Assembly: GCA_028727605.1 (NCBI GenBank)
Contig: JAQYOA010000202.1
Location: forward strand, 1-40,209
Length of the DNA: 40,209 nt
Direction: 5' to 3'
Source of the DNA: Lachnospiraceae bacterium
GTDB lineage: Bacteria > Bacillota > Clostridia > Lachnospirales > Lachnospiraceae
The notes below the pieces were generated by a model. The model had not been told where the DNA came from. It made no database searches and was given only the letters and a program-made list of their open reading frames with translations. The stretch's first letter is position 1. Every line of letters begins with the position of its first letter. A program made the translations under genes and the position numbers. Shown piece by piece: positions 25,671 through 34,199 of this stretch.

Positions 25671-26891
25671 ATGGCGGATTACGACTCTATCATATCTTTT
25701 ACCAGAAAGCTGCTGAAAAATTCAAATATCGATACGTATCTTGCCGATGAAGACGCACTGTCCACTCTGGACCTGGATTACGGTCTCCGAAAAAAACTGG
25801 CAGCGAATTACAATCAATCGGAAGCCTTTCATGAATTTTTCAAAGTCTGTCAGGACCGCATCCTGTACTGCTTCGAGGATCAGTTTTTCTGCCGTCATTT
25901 TCTCATGAAACTTCCCGATACTTCTCCGCAGCTCTACCTCATCGGCGGACCTTATACGTTTTATAAAATCAGTGACGGACATTTTCTGAAGCTTCAGCAG
26001 AGCCTGCATCTTCCAAATGAATACCGGGAATATTTCAAACAGTATTATTCCTGTATCCCTTTTGTGGAACGCGAGGATTTTCTTCAGGCCGTTGTTTTCA
26101 CCCTGGCTTCTGAGATCTACGGCGGAACAGACGAATTTTCTGTCTGTACCAGTGATATTTTTCACGATGAAATCAATCAGGATTACTATAGGAATTCTAT
26201 CATCAAGCCGGATAACCGGGAACTCATTGAGCACCGTTACCAGCTGGAAAATCAGCTGATACAGGCTGTCTCGTTGGGGAGCCTTGAGGATATTCAGCCT
26301 TTTATTACCGGAGAAGATCCTTTTCGTCTTGAACAACGCTCCTACAGTCTTCTTCGCAACAACAAAAACTATCTGATTGTGCTCAACACGCTGCTCCGCA
26401 AAGCGGCGGAATCAGGAGGTGTCCCTCCGCTGTATCTGGATGATCTTTCCTCTCAGTATGCAAGGGAAATTGAACAGATGACCGATCACGATTCCTACCG
26501 GCGCTTAAGTCGGGAAATGATCCGAAAATACACTCTGACAGTCAAAAGTCATTCCGTCAAGGGTTACTCACCGATCCTGCAGAAGGTTTTAACTTACATC
26601 AATATGTCATTGACGGAAGATTTGTCGCTTCGGGCTCTCTCTTTGCGGTTCTCCATCAGTCCGACCTATCTGTCTGCCACCTTTAAGAAAGAAACCAAAA
26701 GCACATTGACCGAATACGTAAACAGAAAACGGGTGGAACATTCCATTCTTCTTTTGAATACGACCAACCTTCGTATCCAGACGATTGCGTCCTCCTGCGG
26801 AATTGACGATATCAATTATTTCACACGGCTGTTTAAAAAATATATGGGACAGACACCCAGTGCCTATCGGACTATGATTCGAAAACACTAA
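25671..26891 (+). CDS. AraC-family transcriptional regulator
   Basis: This 406-residue regulator has a C-terminal AraC-type double helix-turn-helix at about 305-404. The first helix-turn-helix is in LSLRALSLRFSISPTYLSATFKKE, and the second in IQTIASSCGIDDINYFTRLFKKYMGQTPSAYR. The long N-terminal part (1-300) has no recognisable cupin and resembles the sensor or PAS-like halves of clostridial YesN-type regulators without a receiver domain. GTG at 25653 would add six residues. The ATG at 25671 has AAAGGAG six bases upstream. It lies between the permease-GH3 operon and the GH31 genes, so it very probably senses their sugar. The effector is unknown. Confidence 0.88.
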   Translation: MADYDSIISFTRKLLKNSNIDTYLADEDALSTLDLDYGLRKKLAANYNQSEAFHEFFKVCQDRILYCFEDQFFCRHFLMKLPDTSPQLYLIGGPYTFYKISDGHFLKLQQSLHLPNEYREYFKQYYSCIPFVEREDFLQAVVFTLASEIYGGTDEFSVCTSDIFHDEINQDYYRNSIIKPDNRELIEHRYQLENQLIQAVSLGSLEDIQPFITGEDPFRLEQRSYSLLRNNKNYLIVLNTLLRKAAESGGVPPLYLDDLSSQYAREIEQMTDHDSYRRLSREMIRKYTLTVKSHSVKGYSPILQKVLTYINMSLTEDLSLRALSLRFSISPTYLSATFKKETKSTLTEYVNRKRVEHSILLLNTTNLRIQTIASSCGIDDINYFTRLFKKYMGQTPSAYRTMIRKH

Positions 26892-26930
26892 GTGCAAACA
26901 AAACCCCGGTAATTTGAAAAACAGGGTGCA

Positions 26931-26959
26931 AAAAGAGGGCTGCAAAACAGCCCCCTTTT
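26931..26959. terminator. Bidirectional terminator between araC-type gene and alpha-xylosidase
   Basis: AAAAGAGGGCTG (26931-26942) pairs with CAGCCCCCTTTT (26948-26959), with one A/C mismatch, around a 5-base loop. A T run follows on the plus strand and the A run serves the minus strand. It separates two converging genes. Confidence 0.8.
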
Positions 26960-26968
26960 CGTATTTGT

Positions 26969-29290
26969 TTAGCAAATTACAACTTCATTCTGATCTGCCA
27001 AAAGCACAGCCTCTTTCTTTTCGCTTCCCTCGATCACTTCCACTTTCATATCTGTATGGCTTCCTTCAACAGTAACACGAACAGAGCCATTCTCTTTGAC
27101 TGCGGCAACAGTGCAAACTGTCGCGCCATGAACATCCGGAATTCTCTCTGTGATCTTCTCGCCCTCTTTTGGCTGATAGATGCACACGGTCGGACGGTCA
27201 CTGTAATCGTAATCCGGTCTTGTTTCGTCGCTTCCCATTACAAGGATGGAATTCTCACGTACATACAGCGGCATGGAGAAATAGTCGTAGGTTCCCTGAT
27301 ACCATCTTCCGCCTTCTTTGGTCTCTCCGGTCAGCAGGTCGGTCCAGGTTCCTTCCGGAAGATAATACTCTGCCACATGATCCTCGCGGAACACAGGTGC
27401 TACCAGAAGCGCATTTCCAAGCATATACTGCTGATCCAGATATTTTACTGCCGGATCCGTCGGATATTCAAATACCATCGGTCTCATAACCGGAGTTCCC
27501 TCCTCATGGGCCTCCACAGATCTCTGGTAAATATACGGCATCAGTCGGCACTTCAGATTGGTGAAGAACTTGACAACATCGCAGGATTCCTCGTCGAACA
27601 GCCACGGAACGCGGTAGCTGGTGGAACCGTGGAGACGGCTGTGAGTAGACATCAGTCCGAAAGCAACCCATCTCTTGTACAGATCAGGAGTCGCAGTGCT
27701 CTCGAATCCGGAAATATCATGGCTCCAGAAGGAGAAACCGCTCATAGCAAAGGAGAGTCCGCCGCGCAGAGTCTCTGCCATGGACGGATAATTTGCAGAG
27801 CAGTCACCGCCCCAGTGTACCGGGAACTGCTGGCCGCCTGCGGTTGCGCTTCTCGCAAACAGAACTGCCTCATTTTCACCTTTTACGCTCTTGAGAAGGT
27901 TGAATACGGTTTTATTGTAAAGATAGGTATAATAGTTATGCATAGCCTGCGGGTCACTTCCGTCGTGATATACCACATCCACAGGAATTCTCTCGCCGAA
28001 GTCGGTCTTAAAGCAATCCACGCCGCAGTCCAGAACGGTTTTCAGCTTGTCTGTATACCATTTCACAGCATCCGGATTGGTAAAGTCCACAAGTCCCATA
28101 CCGGCCTGCCAATTATCTGTCTGCCATACACCTTTTCCGTCTGCACGCATCAGAAGATAACCGTTCTTTGCTCCCTCTTTGAAGAATTCGGTTCCCTGAG
28201 CGATATAAGGATTGATCCATGCACAGATATGAAGCCCTTTGTCGTGATACTTTTTCAGCGTTGCACGGATATCCGGGAAACATTTTTTATCCCACTCAAA
28301 ATCACACCAGTGGAATTCATGCATCCAGAAGCAATCGAAATGGAATACACTCAGCGGAATATTTCTCTTTTCCATACCCTCAATAAAGGATGTGGTGGTC
28401 TCTTCATCATAATTTGTGGTAAAGGAAGTGGAAAGCCACAGACCAAAGGACCATGCCGGCGGCAGTGCGGGACGACCGGTCAGCGCTGTATAAGCATTCA
28501 TCACTTCTTTTGGAGTCGGACCGTAGAACAGATAATATTTGATTCTCTCTCCCGGTACGGAAAATCCAACATACTCTACTTTCTCGCTGGCAACCTCAAA
28601 AGATACATTGTCGGTACTGTCAACCAGCACACCGTATCCGCGGTTGGTCATATAGAAAGGAACACATTTATACGCTACCTGAGATGCCGTTCCTCCGTCT
28701 TCGTTCCAGGTATCCACAACCTGTCCGTTTTTCACAAAGGCGGTAAAGCGCTCTCCAAGACCGTAAACACACTCTCCGGCCTGCAGAGAAAGCTCGCTTA
28801 CCATATACGGCTGGTATTTCTCTGTCAGATAATTCTCTGCCGGGAACATCGTACTCTGCTCGCGATCCCATCTCATATAGCCAAGATTCCGGAAACCGCT
28901 TCCTGTCAGTACCTTTCCGTCTGCTTCAAAGGTATATCCAAAGAATTTCCGATTAACACGCACCTGAACTTTTCCGGTATCCAGAAGTGCTTCCTCATCG
29001 TTAATTGTCACGGTCACGTTCTCATTGATGGTCTCATTTTTCTCGAAAGACGGCACCTTTGCGTCATATGCCTCATAATGCCATGCTTCCATGGAAATCG
29101 TATCATCCCTGTGAGCAACAAATTCGATCGTGATCGTCGGCAGGTTCAATGTCATTCCGCGGTGCTCAATCGGACGGGTTGTTGCCAGGATTCTCATACC
29201 TCCCGGGATTTTCTCCACCTCATAAGCCTGCATTGCATATGATGCATTGGATTTTTCACTGGGAAGCCAGTAACCTTCGGTAAATTTCAT
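26969..29290 (-). CDS. yicI: GH31 alpha-xylosidase (YicI type)
   Basis: Alpha-xylosidases remove alpha-1,6-linked xylose from the non-reducing end of isoprimeverose and xyloglucan oligosaccharides. The 773-residue protein has the GH31 layout. GLWLSTSFTTNYDEET (283-298) is the YicI-type substrate loop. The nucleophile is Asp430 in CFKTDFGERIP, and the acid/base is probably Asp496 in HWGGDC. The KTDFGERIP form, rather than WxDMNEP, marks the xylosidase subgroup. No signal peptide is present, so it is cytoplasmic. The ATG at 29290 follows GGGAGG by six bases, and the longer frame to 29362 is rejected. It diverges from the GH31 alpha-glucosidase. Some enzymes of this subgroup also act on alpha-glucosides, so activity should be called probable. 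Confidence 0.88.
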   Translation of the reverse strand: MKFTEGYWLPSEKSNASYAMQAYEVEKIPGGMRILATTRPIEHRGMTLNLPTITIEFVAHRDDTISMEAWHYEAYDAKVPSFEKNETINENVTVTINDEEALLDTGKVQVRVNRKFFGYTFEADGKVLTGSGFRNLGYMRWDREQSTMFPAENYLTEKYQPYMVSELSLQAGECVYGLGERFTAFVKNGQVVDTWNEDGGTASQVAYKCVPFYMTNRGYGVLVDSTDNVSFEVASEKVEYVGFSVPGERIKYYLFYGPTPKEVMNAYTALTGRPALPPAWSFGLWLSTSFTTNYDEETTTSFIEGMEKRNIPLSVFHFDCFWMHEFHWCDFEWDKKCFPDIRATLKKYHDKGLHICAWINPYIAQGTEFFKEGAKNGYLLMRADGKGVWQTDNWQAGMGLVDFTNPDAVKWYTDKLKTVLDCGVDCFKTDFGERIPVDVVYHDGSDPQAMHNYYTYLYNKTVFNLLKSVKGENEAVLFARSATAGGQQFPVHWGGDCSANYPSMAETLRGGLSFAMSGFSFWSHDISGFESTATPDLYKRWVAFGLMSTHSRLHGSTSYRVPWLFDEESCDVVKFFTNLKCRLMPYIYQRSVEAHEEGTPVMRPMVFEYPTDPAVKYLDQQYMLGNALLVAPVFREDHVAEYYLPEGTWTDLLTGETKEGGRWYQGTYDYFSMPLYVRENSILVMGSDETRPDYDYSDRPTVCIYQPKEGEKITERIPDVHGATVCTVAAVKENGSVRVTVEGSHTDMKVEVIEGSEKKEAVLLADQNEVVIC

Positions 29291-29312
29291 AAAGATCCTC
29301 CCTTTCTCACCT

Positions 29313-29324
29313 GTGCAGCTGCAC
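29313..29324. promoter_or_regulatory. Perfect 12-base palindrome upstream of the alpha-xylosidase
   Basis: GTGCAGCTGCAC is fully self-complementary and ends 23 bases before the alpha-xylosidase ATG. It lies downstream of a possible extended -10 (TGGTACACT, hexamer at 29351-29356 on the minus strand), so it would sit in the leader as an operator. A second inverted repeat, ACAGG-TAAAAT-CCTGT, lies at 29377-29392. Confidence 0.45.
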
Positions 29325-29483
29325 TTTCGGTGACTTATTTTGCTGTACTTAGTGTACCACAAAACACAGTCAGAGAACAGGTAAAATCCTGTGCAAAAAT
29401 ACGGCGATATTATCTTTTTTCATTCAAAACGATCTATTCTGGAAATTCTTATGGACATATGCTATGATAATTGTATGAAATCA

Positions 29484-29494
29484 GTTTGACAAAC
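29484..29494. promoter_or_regulatory. Palindrome upstream of the alpha-glucosidase
   Basis: GTTTGACAAAC (GTTTG-A-CAAAC) is a perfect inverted repeat with one central base, 42 bases before the alpha-glucosidase ATG. It contains TTGACA, though the nearest -10-like TAAATA is 19 bases away. Another possible -10, TATGAT, lies upstream at 29463. It may be an operator. Confidence 0.35.
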
Positions 29495-29535
29495 AGTCAG
29501 ACTTTCCTCGTAAATATATTTTCATGGAGGTTTTT

Positions 29536-31488
29536 ATGATCAACAAGTATGTGTTTGGTACCCCTTTTGAGACCGAAGCAGTGACTGCACAGATCTCCCC
29601 CACTTCCGGTGCCCCTGAATTCGGCACCGTTTCAACTGACAACGGCTTCTGCTATTCCTGGACAATGGCCGACGATGAGATCGTCTTCGGCCTTGGCGAA
29701 GCAAACCGCGGAATCAATAAACGCGGCTATCTTTACATCAGCGACTGTGCAGATGATCCGGAGCACACAGAGGACAAGACTTCTCTCTACGGCGCTCACA
29801 ATTTTCTTTTGATTTCCGGTGAACAGCATTTTGGATTATTCTTTGATTATCCGGCACAAATCCGTTTTGATATCGGATACACCGTTTCAAATCAGCTTAC
29901 CGTTTCCTGTGAAGATGCCGATTTATACCTTTATGTCATCACAGGTGAATCCGACTATGATATCGTCAAACAGTTCCGCAGCATGATCGGAAGGAGCTTT
30001 ATTCCTCCGAAATTTGCGTTCGGTTTCGGTCAGAGCCGCTGGGGTTATAAAACAGAAGCAGATTTTCGCGAAGTTGCACAGAAATACCGCGAAAATCACA
30101 TCCCCATCGATATGATTTATATGGATATCGACTACATGCAGGATTACAAGGATTTCACCATCAACGAGGACCGTTTCCCCGATTTTGAGGGCTTTGTAAA
30201 TGATATGAAAGCGGAAAAGATTCATCTGATTCCGATCATCGATGCAGGTGTCAAAATCGAAGATGGCTATGATGTCTACGAAGAAGGAAAAGAAAACAAT
30301 TATTTCTGCAAACGGGAAGACGGTTCCGATTTCGAAGCTGCCGTATGGCCCGGCTGGACACATTTCCCGGATATGCTCAACAAGGATGCACGGAAATGGT
30401 TTGGTGACAAGTACGATTTTCTGATTTCCAAGGGAATTGACGGTTTTTGGAATGATATGAATGAACCGGCCATCTTTTATTCTCAGGAAGGAATTGCCGA
30501 GTTAAAAGAAATGATGGAAAAATATATGGCGAACGATCCTTCCGTTCCTCATTTCTTCCTGGGACGGAAAATCAGCACTCTTGCAAACAGTCCGGATGAT
30601 TACAAACGTTTTTACCACAACGTGGACGGAAAACTGGTTCGCCATGACAAAGTACATAATCTGTTTGGCTATAATATGACCCGTGCTGCGGGCGAAGCTT
30701 TCGAGAGAATCTCACCGGATAAGAGAATCCTGATGTTCTCCCGCTCCTCCTATGTCGGCATGCATCGCTACGGCGGCATCTGGACCGGTGATAATAAGTC
30801 CTGGTGGTCTCACATTCTCCTGAACCTGAAGATGATGCCGTCCCTCAATATGTGCGGCTTCTTATACAGCGGCGCAGACCTGGGCGGTTTTGGCGCAAAT
30901 ACCTCGAGAGATCTGGTACTCCGCTGGCTTGCCCTCGGCGTATTTACCCCTCTGATGCGCAACCATGCCGCTCTCGGCACCAGAGAGCAGGAATGCTATC
31001 AATTTGAAAATATTGAAGACTTCCGCCATGTTGTCGGTGTACGCTATCGTCTGATTCCGTATATTTACAGTGAATTCATGAAAGCTGCATTGAACAATGA
31101 CATGTACTTCAAACCGCTCGCCTTTGTTTATCCGGATGACCGCATGGCCCGCCGTGTAGAAGACCAGCTGATGATCGGAAACGAAATCATGATTGCTCCT
31201 GTTTACACCCAGAATGCAGAGGGACGATACGTTTATCTGCCGGAAGAGATGAAATTTATCAAATTCCTTCCGGACGGATCCATTTCCGAAGAGATTCTCC
31301 CTGCCGGACATCACTATGTGGAAATCGCACTCAACGAAGTGCCTCTGTTTATCCGCAAGGGTCACTGTATTCCGGTTGCCGATGCCGCAGAATCGGTTCC
31401 GGAAATCGATGATGCAACCATTCGCATGATTGGATACGAAGATGCCGTTTACGATCGCTATGACGATGATGGCATTACCAGAATCTGA
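29536..31488 (+). CDS. GH31 alpha-glucosidase
   Basis: This enzyme should release glucose from alpha-linked oligosaccharides in the cytoplasm. The 650-residue protein has the N-terminal beta-sandwich, then the GH31 barrel. The nucleophile is Asp307 in FWNDMNEPAIF, and GIWTGDNKSWW holds the acid/base aspartate. Trp169 in FGQSRWGY falls at the residue I recall as Trp169 in the Blautia (Ruminococcus) obeum enzyme Ro-alphaG1, which favours isomaltose-type 1,6-linkages. The whole sequence looks close to that enzyme from memory, except that the C-terminus stops a few residues earlier (DDDGITRI). The ATG at 29536 follows GGAGG; a start four codons earlier is rejected. It diverges from the alpha-xylosidase. 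Confidence 0.88.
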   Translation: MINKYVFGTPFETEAVTAQISPTSGAPEFGTVSTDNGFCYSWTMADDEIVFGLGEANRGINKRGYLYISDCADDPEHTEDKTSLYGAHNFLLISGEQHFGLFFDYPAQIRFDIGYTVSNQLTVSCEDADLYLYVITGESDYDIVKQFRSMIGRSFIPPKFAFGFGQSRWGYKTEADFREVAQKYRENHIPIDMIYMDIDYMQDYKDFTINEDRFPDFEGFVNDMKAEKIHLIPIIDAGVKIEDGYDVYEEGKENNYFCKREDGSDFEAAVWPGWTHFPDMLNKDARKWFGDKYDFLISKGIDGFWNDMNEPAIFYSQEGIAELKEMMEKYMANDPSVPHFFLGRKISTLANSPDDYKRFYHNVDGKLVRHDKVHNLFGYNMTRAAGEAFERISPDKRILMFSRSSYVGMHRYGGIWTGDNKSWWSHILLNLKMMPSLNMCGFLYSGADLGGFGANTSRDLVLRWLALGVFTPLMRNHAALGTREQECYQFENIEDFRHVVGVRYRLIPYIYSEFMKAALNNDMYFKPLAFVYPDDRMARRVEDQLMIGNEIMIAPVYTQNAEGRYVYLPEEMKFIKFLPDGSISEEILPAGHHYVEIALNEVPLFIRKGHCIPVADAAESVPEIDDATIRMIGYEDAVYDRYDDDGITRI

Positions 31489-31508
31489 TTGCTGCCGAAA
31501 AATCGGAA

Positions 31509-31549
31509 AAAGAAAAAGAGTTGTCAAAAAATGACAACTCTTTTTCTTT
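31509..31549. terminator. Bidirectional terminator after the alpha-glucosidase
   Basis: AAAGAAAAAGAGTTGTCA (31509-31526) pairs perfectly with TGACAACTCTTTTTCTTT (31532-31549) around an A5 loop. It serves both the alpha-glucosidase (plus) and the MraY-like gene (minus). Confidence 0.9.
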
Positions 31550-31557
31550 GGATCGGA

Positions 31558-32508
31558 TCAAAGAATCACCAGGCAGGCAATGATTGCAAGAAGAATCTGC
31601 AAAATCACGAAACGGTTTACTACCTGTGTATCTGACCATTTGTATTTCAGACGCATATGGTCGTGCAGCGGAGTTCGCGTGTTCTTAAGGATCGATATCT
31701 TTAAAAATCTCTTCAGGAAAATCTTTACCAGTCCAAGTCCTCCATCCACAATCAATACTCCTGCCAGCAGAAGATACAGGAACGGATGAGACGACTTCAT
31801 CGCAATCACAGCAATGTAAAAACCTAACGCTCTCGAACCTGCATCTCCCATCAGCATACTGCTCGGAGACGTATTAAAATACAGGTATGCCAGCAGAGCA
31901 GCCGCAAGCAGTTCATTCGCCACTGTATAGCTGCCAAGCTGCTCACGGAAAATGATGCTGAAAGAGAAAATCACTACGGTACACAAACTGGCACACAATC
32001 CATCCACACCGTCGGAACAGTTCGTAACATTGATCGAAATCCAGATCAGAATAATTCCGAGTACCAGATAAACTGCTTTAGGAATTGTCAGCTCATATGT
32101 ACCGAGCAGGATCGTGGTGGAATTGTAATTTAAAAAGGTCAGCATGGTAACAACGGAAAGCACCAGATCAATCGCACCCTTTTTGTAATCACTCCAGGGG
32201 GTATCCGATGCATCATCCAGATATCCGCTCAGCATGATGCATACAAGCAGAATCCCATAGACCGCCATTTCCCCGTCAAGAGGCAGGAACAAAAGGCCTC
32301 CGATCAGAAAACAGATGACGAACGTCAGTCCGACACCACGAATCTTTCCCCGTGACAGACTTCCGTTTACCGCAAAATCACGTCCATGATCGCTTGGAAG
32401 AAACGGAAACGGATGTTTCAATGCAAAAAAAGTAAGCAGGAATGTAAAAATAATTCCCAGCATTGCCAGCTGGCTGGCGCTAAAATAACGACTTAATAAA
32501 TGATACAT
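31558..32508 (-). CDS. mraY: MraY-like phospho-MurNAc-pentapeptide transferase
   Basis: MraY transfers phospho-MurNAc-pentapeptide to undecaprenyl phosphate, making lipid I at the inner face of the membrane. The 316-residue protein has about ten spans. It carries the family motifs: LDD with Asp98 and Asp99, NCSDGVDGL (163-171), and GDAGSRALGF with Asp222. The C-terminal loop reads TPLHDHMRLKYKWSDTQVVNRF, where MraY usually has three histidines; here the middle one is Asp283. The gene is not in a cell-division cluster but beside nth. It could be the cell's only MraY, a second copy, or a polyprenyl-phosphate sugar transferase of the same superfamily. It has its own likely promoter inside the end of nth. 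Confidence 0.75.
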   Translation of the reverse strand: MYHLLSRYFSASQLAMLGIIFTFLLTFFALKHPFPFLPSDHGRDFAVNGSLSRGKIRGVGLTFVICFLIGGLLFLPLDGEMAVYGILLVCIMLSGYLDDASDTPWSDYKKGAIDLVLSVVTMLTFLNYNSTTILLGTYELTIPKAVYLVLGIILIWISINVTNCSDGVDGLCASLCTVVIFSFSIIFREQLGSYTVANELLAAALLAYLYFNTSPSSMLMGDAGSRALGFYIAVIAMKSSHPFLYLLLAGVLIVDGGLGLVKIFLKRFLKISILKNTRTPLHDHMRLKYKWSDTQVVNRFVILQILLAIIACLVIL

Positions 32509-32560
32509 AATTTCATCCTTTGCTAAATAGATTCAGACAGCCTTTCTTTTGTCCGTACTC

Positions 32561-32569
32561 ATTATAACA
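32561..32569 (-). promoter_or_regulatory. Extended -10 promoter of the MraY-like gene
   Basis: On the minus strand TGTTATAAT gives a perfect TATAAT with an extended TG, overlapping the nth stop codon and about 53 bases before the MraY-like ATG. No good -35 is visible. Confidence 0.45.
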
Positions 32570-33239
32570 GCATCTTTCCAAAAAAGCCACCGCTTTCATC
32601 ATCTTCTACCCCGTTTTTGCAGCAGACATCTGCCAGAACACACCGGTCACAGTGAGGTTTTGTCCGCGCCGTACAGATTTCTCTTCCATGATATACCAGC
32701 CGGTGGCAGAAATCGCTGCCTTCTTCCGGCGGAATAATCTTCCACAGTGCCATTTCTACTTTTTTTGGTTCTTTGATACCATCCACCAGACCGATCCGGT
32801 TCGTCAGACGGATGCAGTGCGTATCCGTAACAATCGCCGGCTTTCCAAACACATCCCCCATGATCAGATTCGCACTCTTTCTTCCCACACCCGGCAGCTG
32901 CAAAAGAGCATTAAAATCATCCGGGACTTTTCCGTCATATTTTTCTTTCAGAATCCGCATACAGGCACTGATATCCCGCGCTTTGCTCCTTCCGAGACCG
33001 CATGGACGGACAATCTCTTCGATTTCCTCCGGAGAAGCCTCCGCGAGCGCAGACACGCTCGGATACCTGGCATACAAATCCTCTACCACTACATTGACGC
33101 GTGCATCCGTACACTGCGCTGCCAGCCGCACACTGACAAGCAGTTTCCAGGCCTGATCATAATCCAGCGTACATCCGGCATCCGGATACTCTTTCTTCAG
33201 CCTCTCAATTACCTCCAGTGCCAATTCTTCTTTCGTCAT
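32562..33239 (-). CDS. nth: Endonuclease III
   Basis: Endonuclease III is a bifunctional DNA glycosylase/AP lyase that removes oxidised pyrimidines. The 225-residue protein has the helix-hairpin-helix with the catalytic lysine in LPGVGRKSANLIMGDVF and the catalytic aspartate in VTDTHCIRLTNRIGLV. The iron-sulfur cysteines at the C-terminus read C-x7-C-x2-C-x5-C, one residue longer in the first gap than in E. coli Nth. The ATG at 33239 follows GAGG by nine bases. An ATG three codons earlier is too close to that site. It overlaps the end of the AraC-family gene by about 35 bases, so coupling is likely. Confidence 0.93.
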   Translation of the reverse strand: MTKEELALEVIERLKKEYPDAGCTLDYDQAWKLLVSVRLAAQCTDARVNVVVEDLYARYPSVSALAEASPEEIEEIVRPCGLGRSKARDISACMRILKEKYDGKVPDDFNALLQLPGVGRKSANLIMGDVFGKPAIVTDTHCIRLTNRIGLVDGIKEPKKVEMALWKIIPPEEGSDFCHRLVYHGREICTARTKPHCDRCVLADVCCKNGVEDDESGGFFGKMLL

Positions 33240-34146
33240 TTTTCTCATCCTCAGTTCTGTAATATATATTATTTTCCGCCAGTCGCGCCATCTTCCGCAC
33301 CTGCAAAGGCGTCATGTGAAAACGTTCCCGAAACAGCCGATGAAACAGCTTTTCATTGGTGAGCCCGTGCTTTGCCGAAAGCTCTCCCACTCCCTGATCT
33401 GTGGCTATCAGATCACGGTAAACTCTTGAAAGACGGTAATCATTGAGATAAGCGTTGTAAGTCATCCCCATATTCTGCCGGAAGAAGCGACAGAAATACT
33501 CCGGCTGCAGCGCTGCCACCGATGCCGCCTCGCCAAGGGAAATCGCTCTGTTGTAGTTCTCCTGTGTGAATGTGAGAACAGCATCCAATCTGGAAAGCAC
33601 CCGGGCACTTTTGGGATGGTAGTCTCCGGGCATCTCATGAAGAAAGTTCCGGTACAATATTTCCAGAAATTCAAACAAAAGCTTCATCACACTCAGCATA
33701 TAACCCGGCTGTGCCTCTTTCTTCATTTTCCCCATGGAAAGAAGAAGCTCCCGCAATCTCTGAATCTGATTCTGCACCATTTCACTGGTGCTGTTATAGT
33801 CAATGGAAAACCACAGTTTTGACGGATCCGGCAGATAGGCAGACAGAAACTCATCCGGTATCTGGAGCAGAATCGTATGATTCCCGGTAGATGGACAGCG
33901 CGAGGCATGAACCAGCCCGGAATTGATCACAAGAAACTGACCGCTCTCCAGTGTTATCGTGCGATCCGGCATCGTCACAATACAGGAGCCCTCCAGAACG
34001 CAGATAACTTCAATCGCCTCATGATAGTGAGACGGAGAAAAACTGCCGTGATCCTCCGATACAAGAAAACGGATTTTCTGGTTTTTCGGAAGAGAAATCG
34101 TTTCCTTGCGGGTTTGTCTTAATATATCCTGATTTTGCTGTGCCAT
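33205..34146 (-). CDS. AraC-family regulator with cupin sensor domain
   Basis: This 313-residue regulator has an N-terminal cupin domain, with SHYHEAIEVICVLEG (about 39-53) as the conserved beta-barrel segment, and a C-terminal AraC helix-turn-helix pair at about 200-295. The first helix-turn-helix is in ISLGEAASVAALQPEYFCRFFRQNMGMTYNAYL and the second in GVGELSAKHGLTNEKLFHRLFRERFHMTP. Such proteins usually sense a sugar or small metabolite. It starts 53 bases after the FabT-like gene on the same strand and overlaps nth, so it is probably within that operon. Its target is unknown. A shared origin with the sugar locus regulator is not evident. Confidence 0.88.
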   Translation of the reverse strand: MAQQNQDILRQTRKETISLPKNQKIRFLVSEDHGSFSPSHYHEAIEVICVLEGSCIVTMPDRTITLESGQFLVINSGLVHASRCPSTGNHTILLQIPDEFLSAYLPDPSKLWFSIDYNSTSEMVQNQIQRLRELLLSMGKMKKEAQPGYMLSVMKLLFEFLEILYRNFLHEMPGDYHPKSARVLSRLDAVLTFTQENYNRAISLGEAASVAALQPEYFCRFFRQNMGMTYNAYLNDYRLSRVYRDLIATDQGVGELSAKHGLTNEKLFHRLFRERFHMTPLQVRKMARLAENNIYYRTEDEKNDERRIGTGGN

Positions 34147-34199
34147 ACTCTACCTCTTCGCCTGTTTCACCCTGATTTCTTCTTTAAGTATAGACAACT

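Noticed and set aside
27056-29242. 728-codon open frame on the plus strand
   Set aside because: It lies wholly antisense to the GH31 alpha-xylosidase, whose catalytic motifs are intact. The translation is rich in Cys, His and Ile with no family features. The same applies to the long antisense frames at 22493-24076 and 3327-4742.
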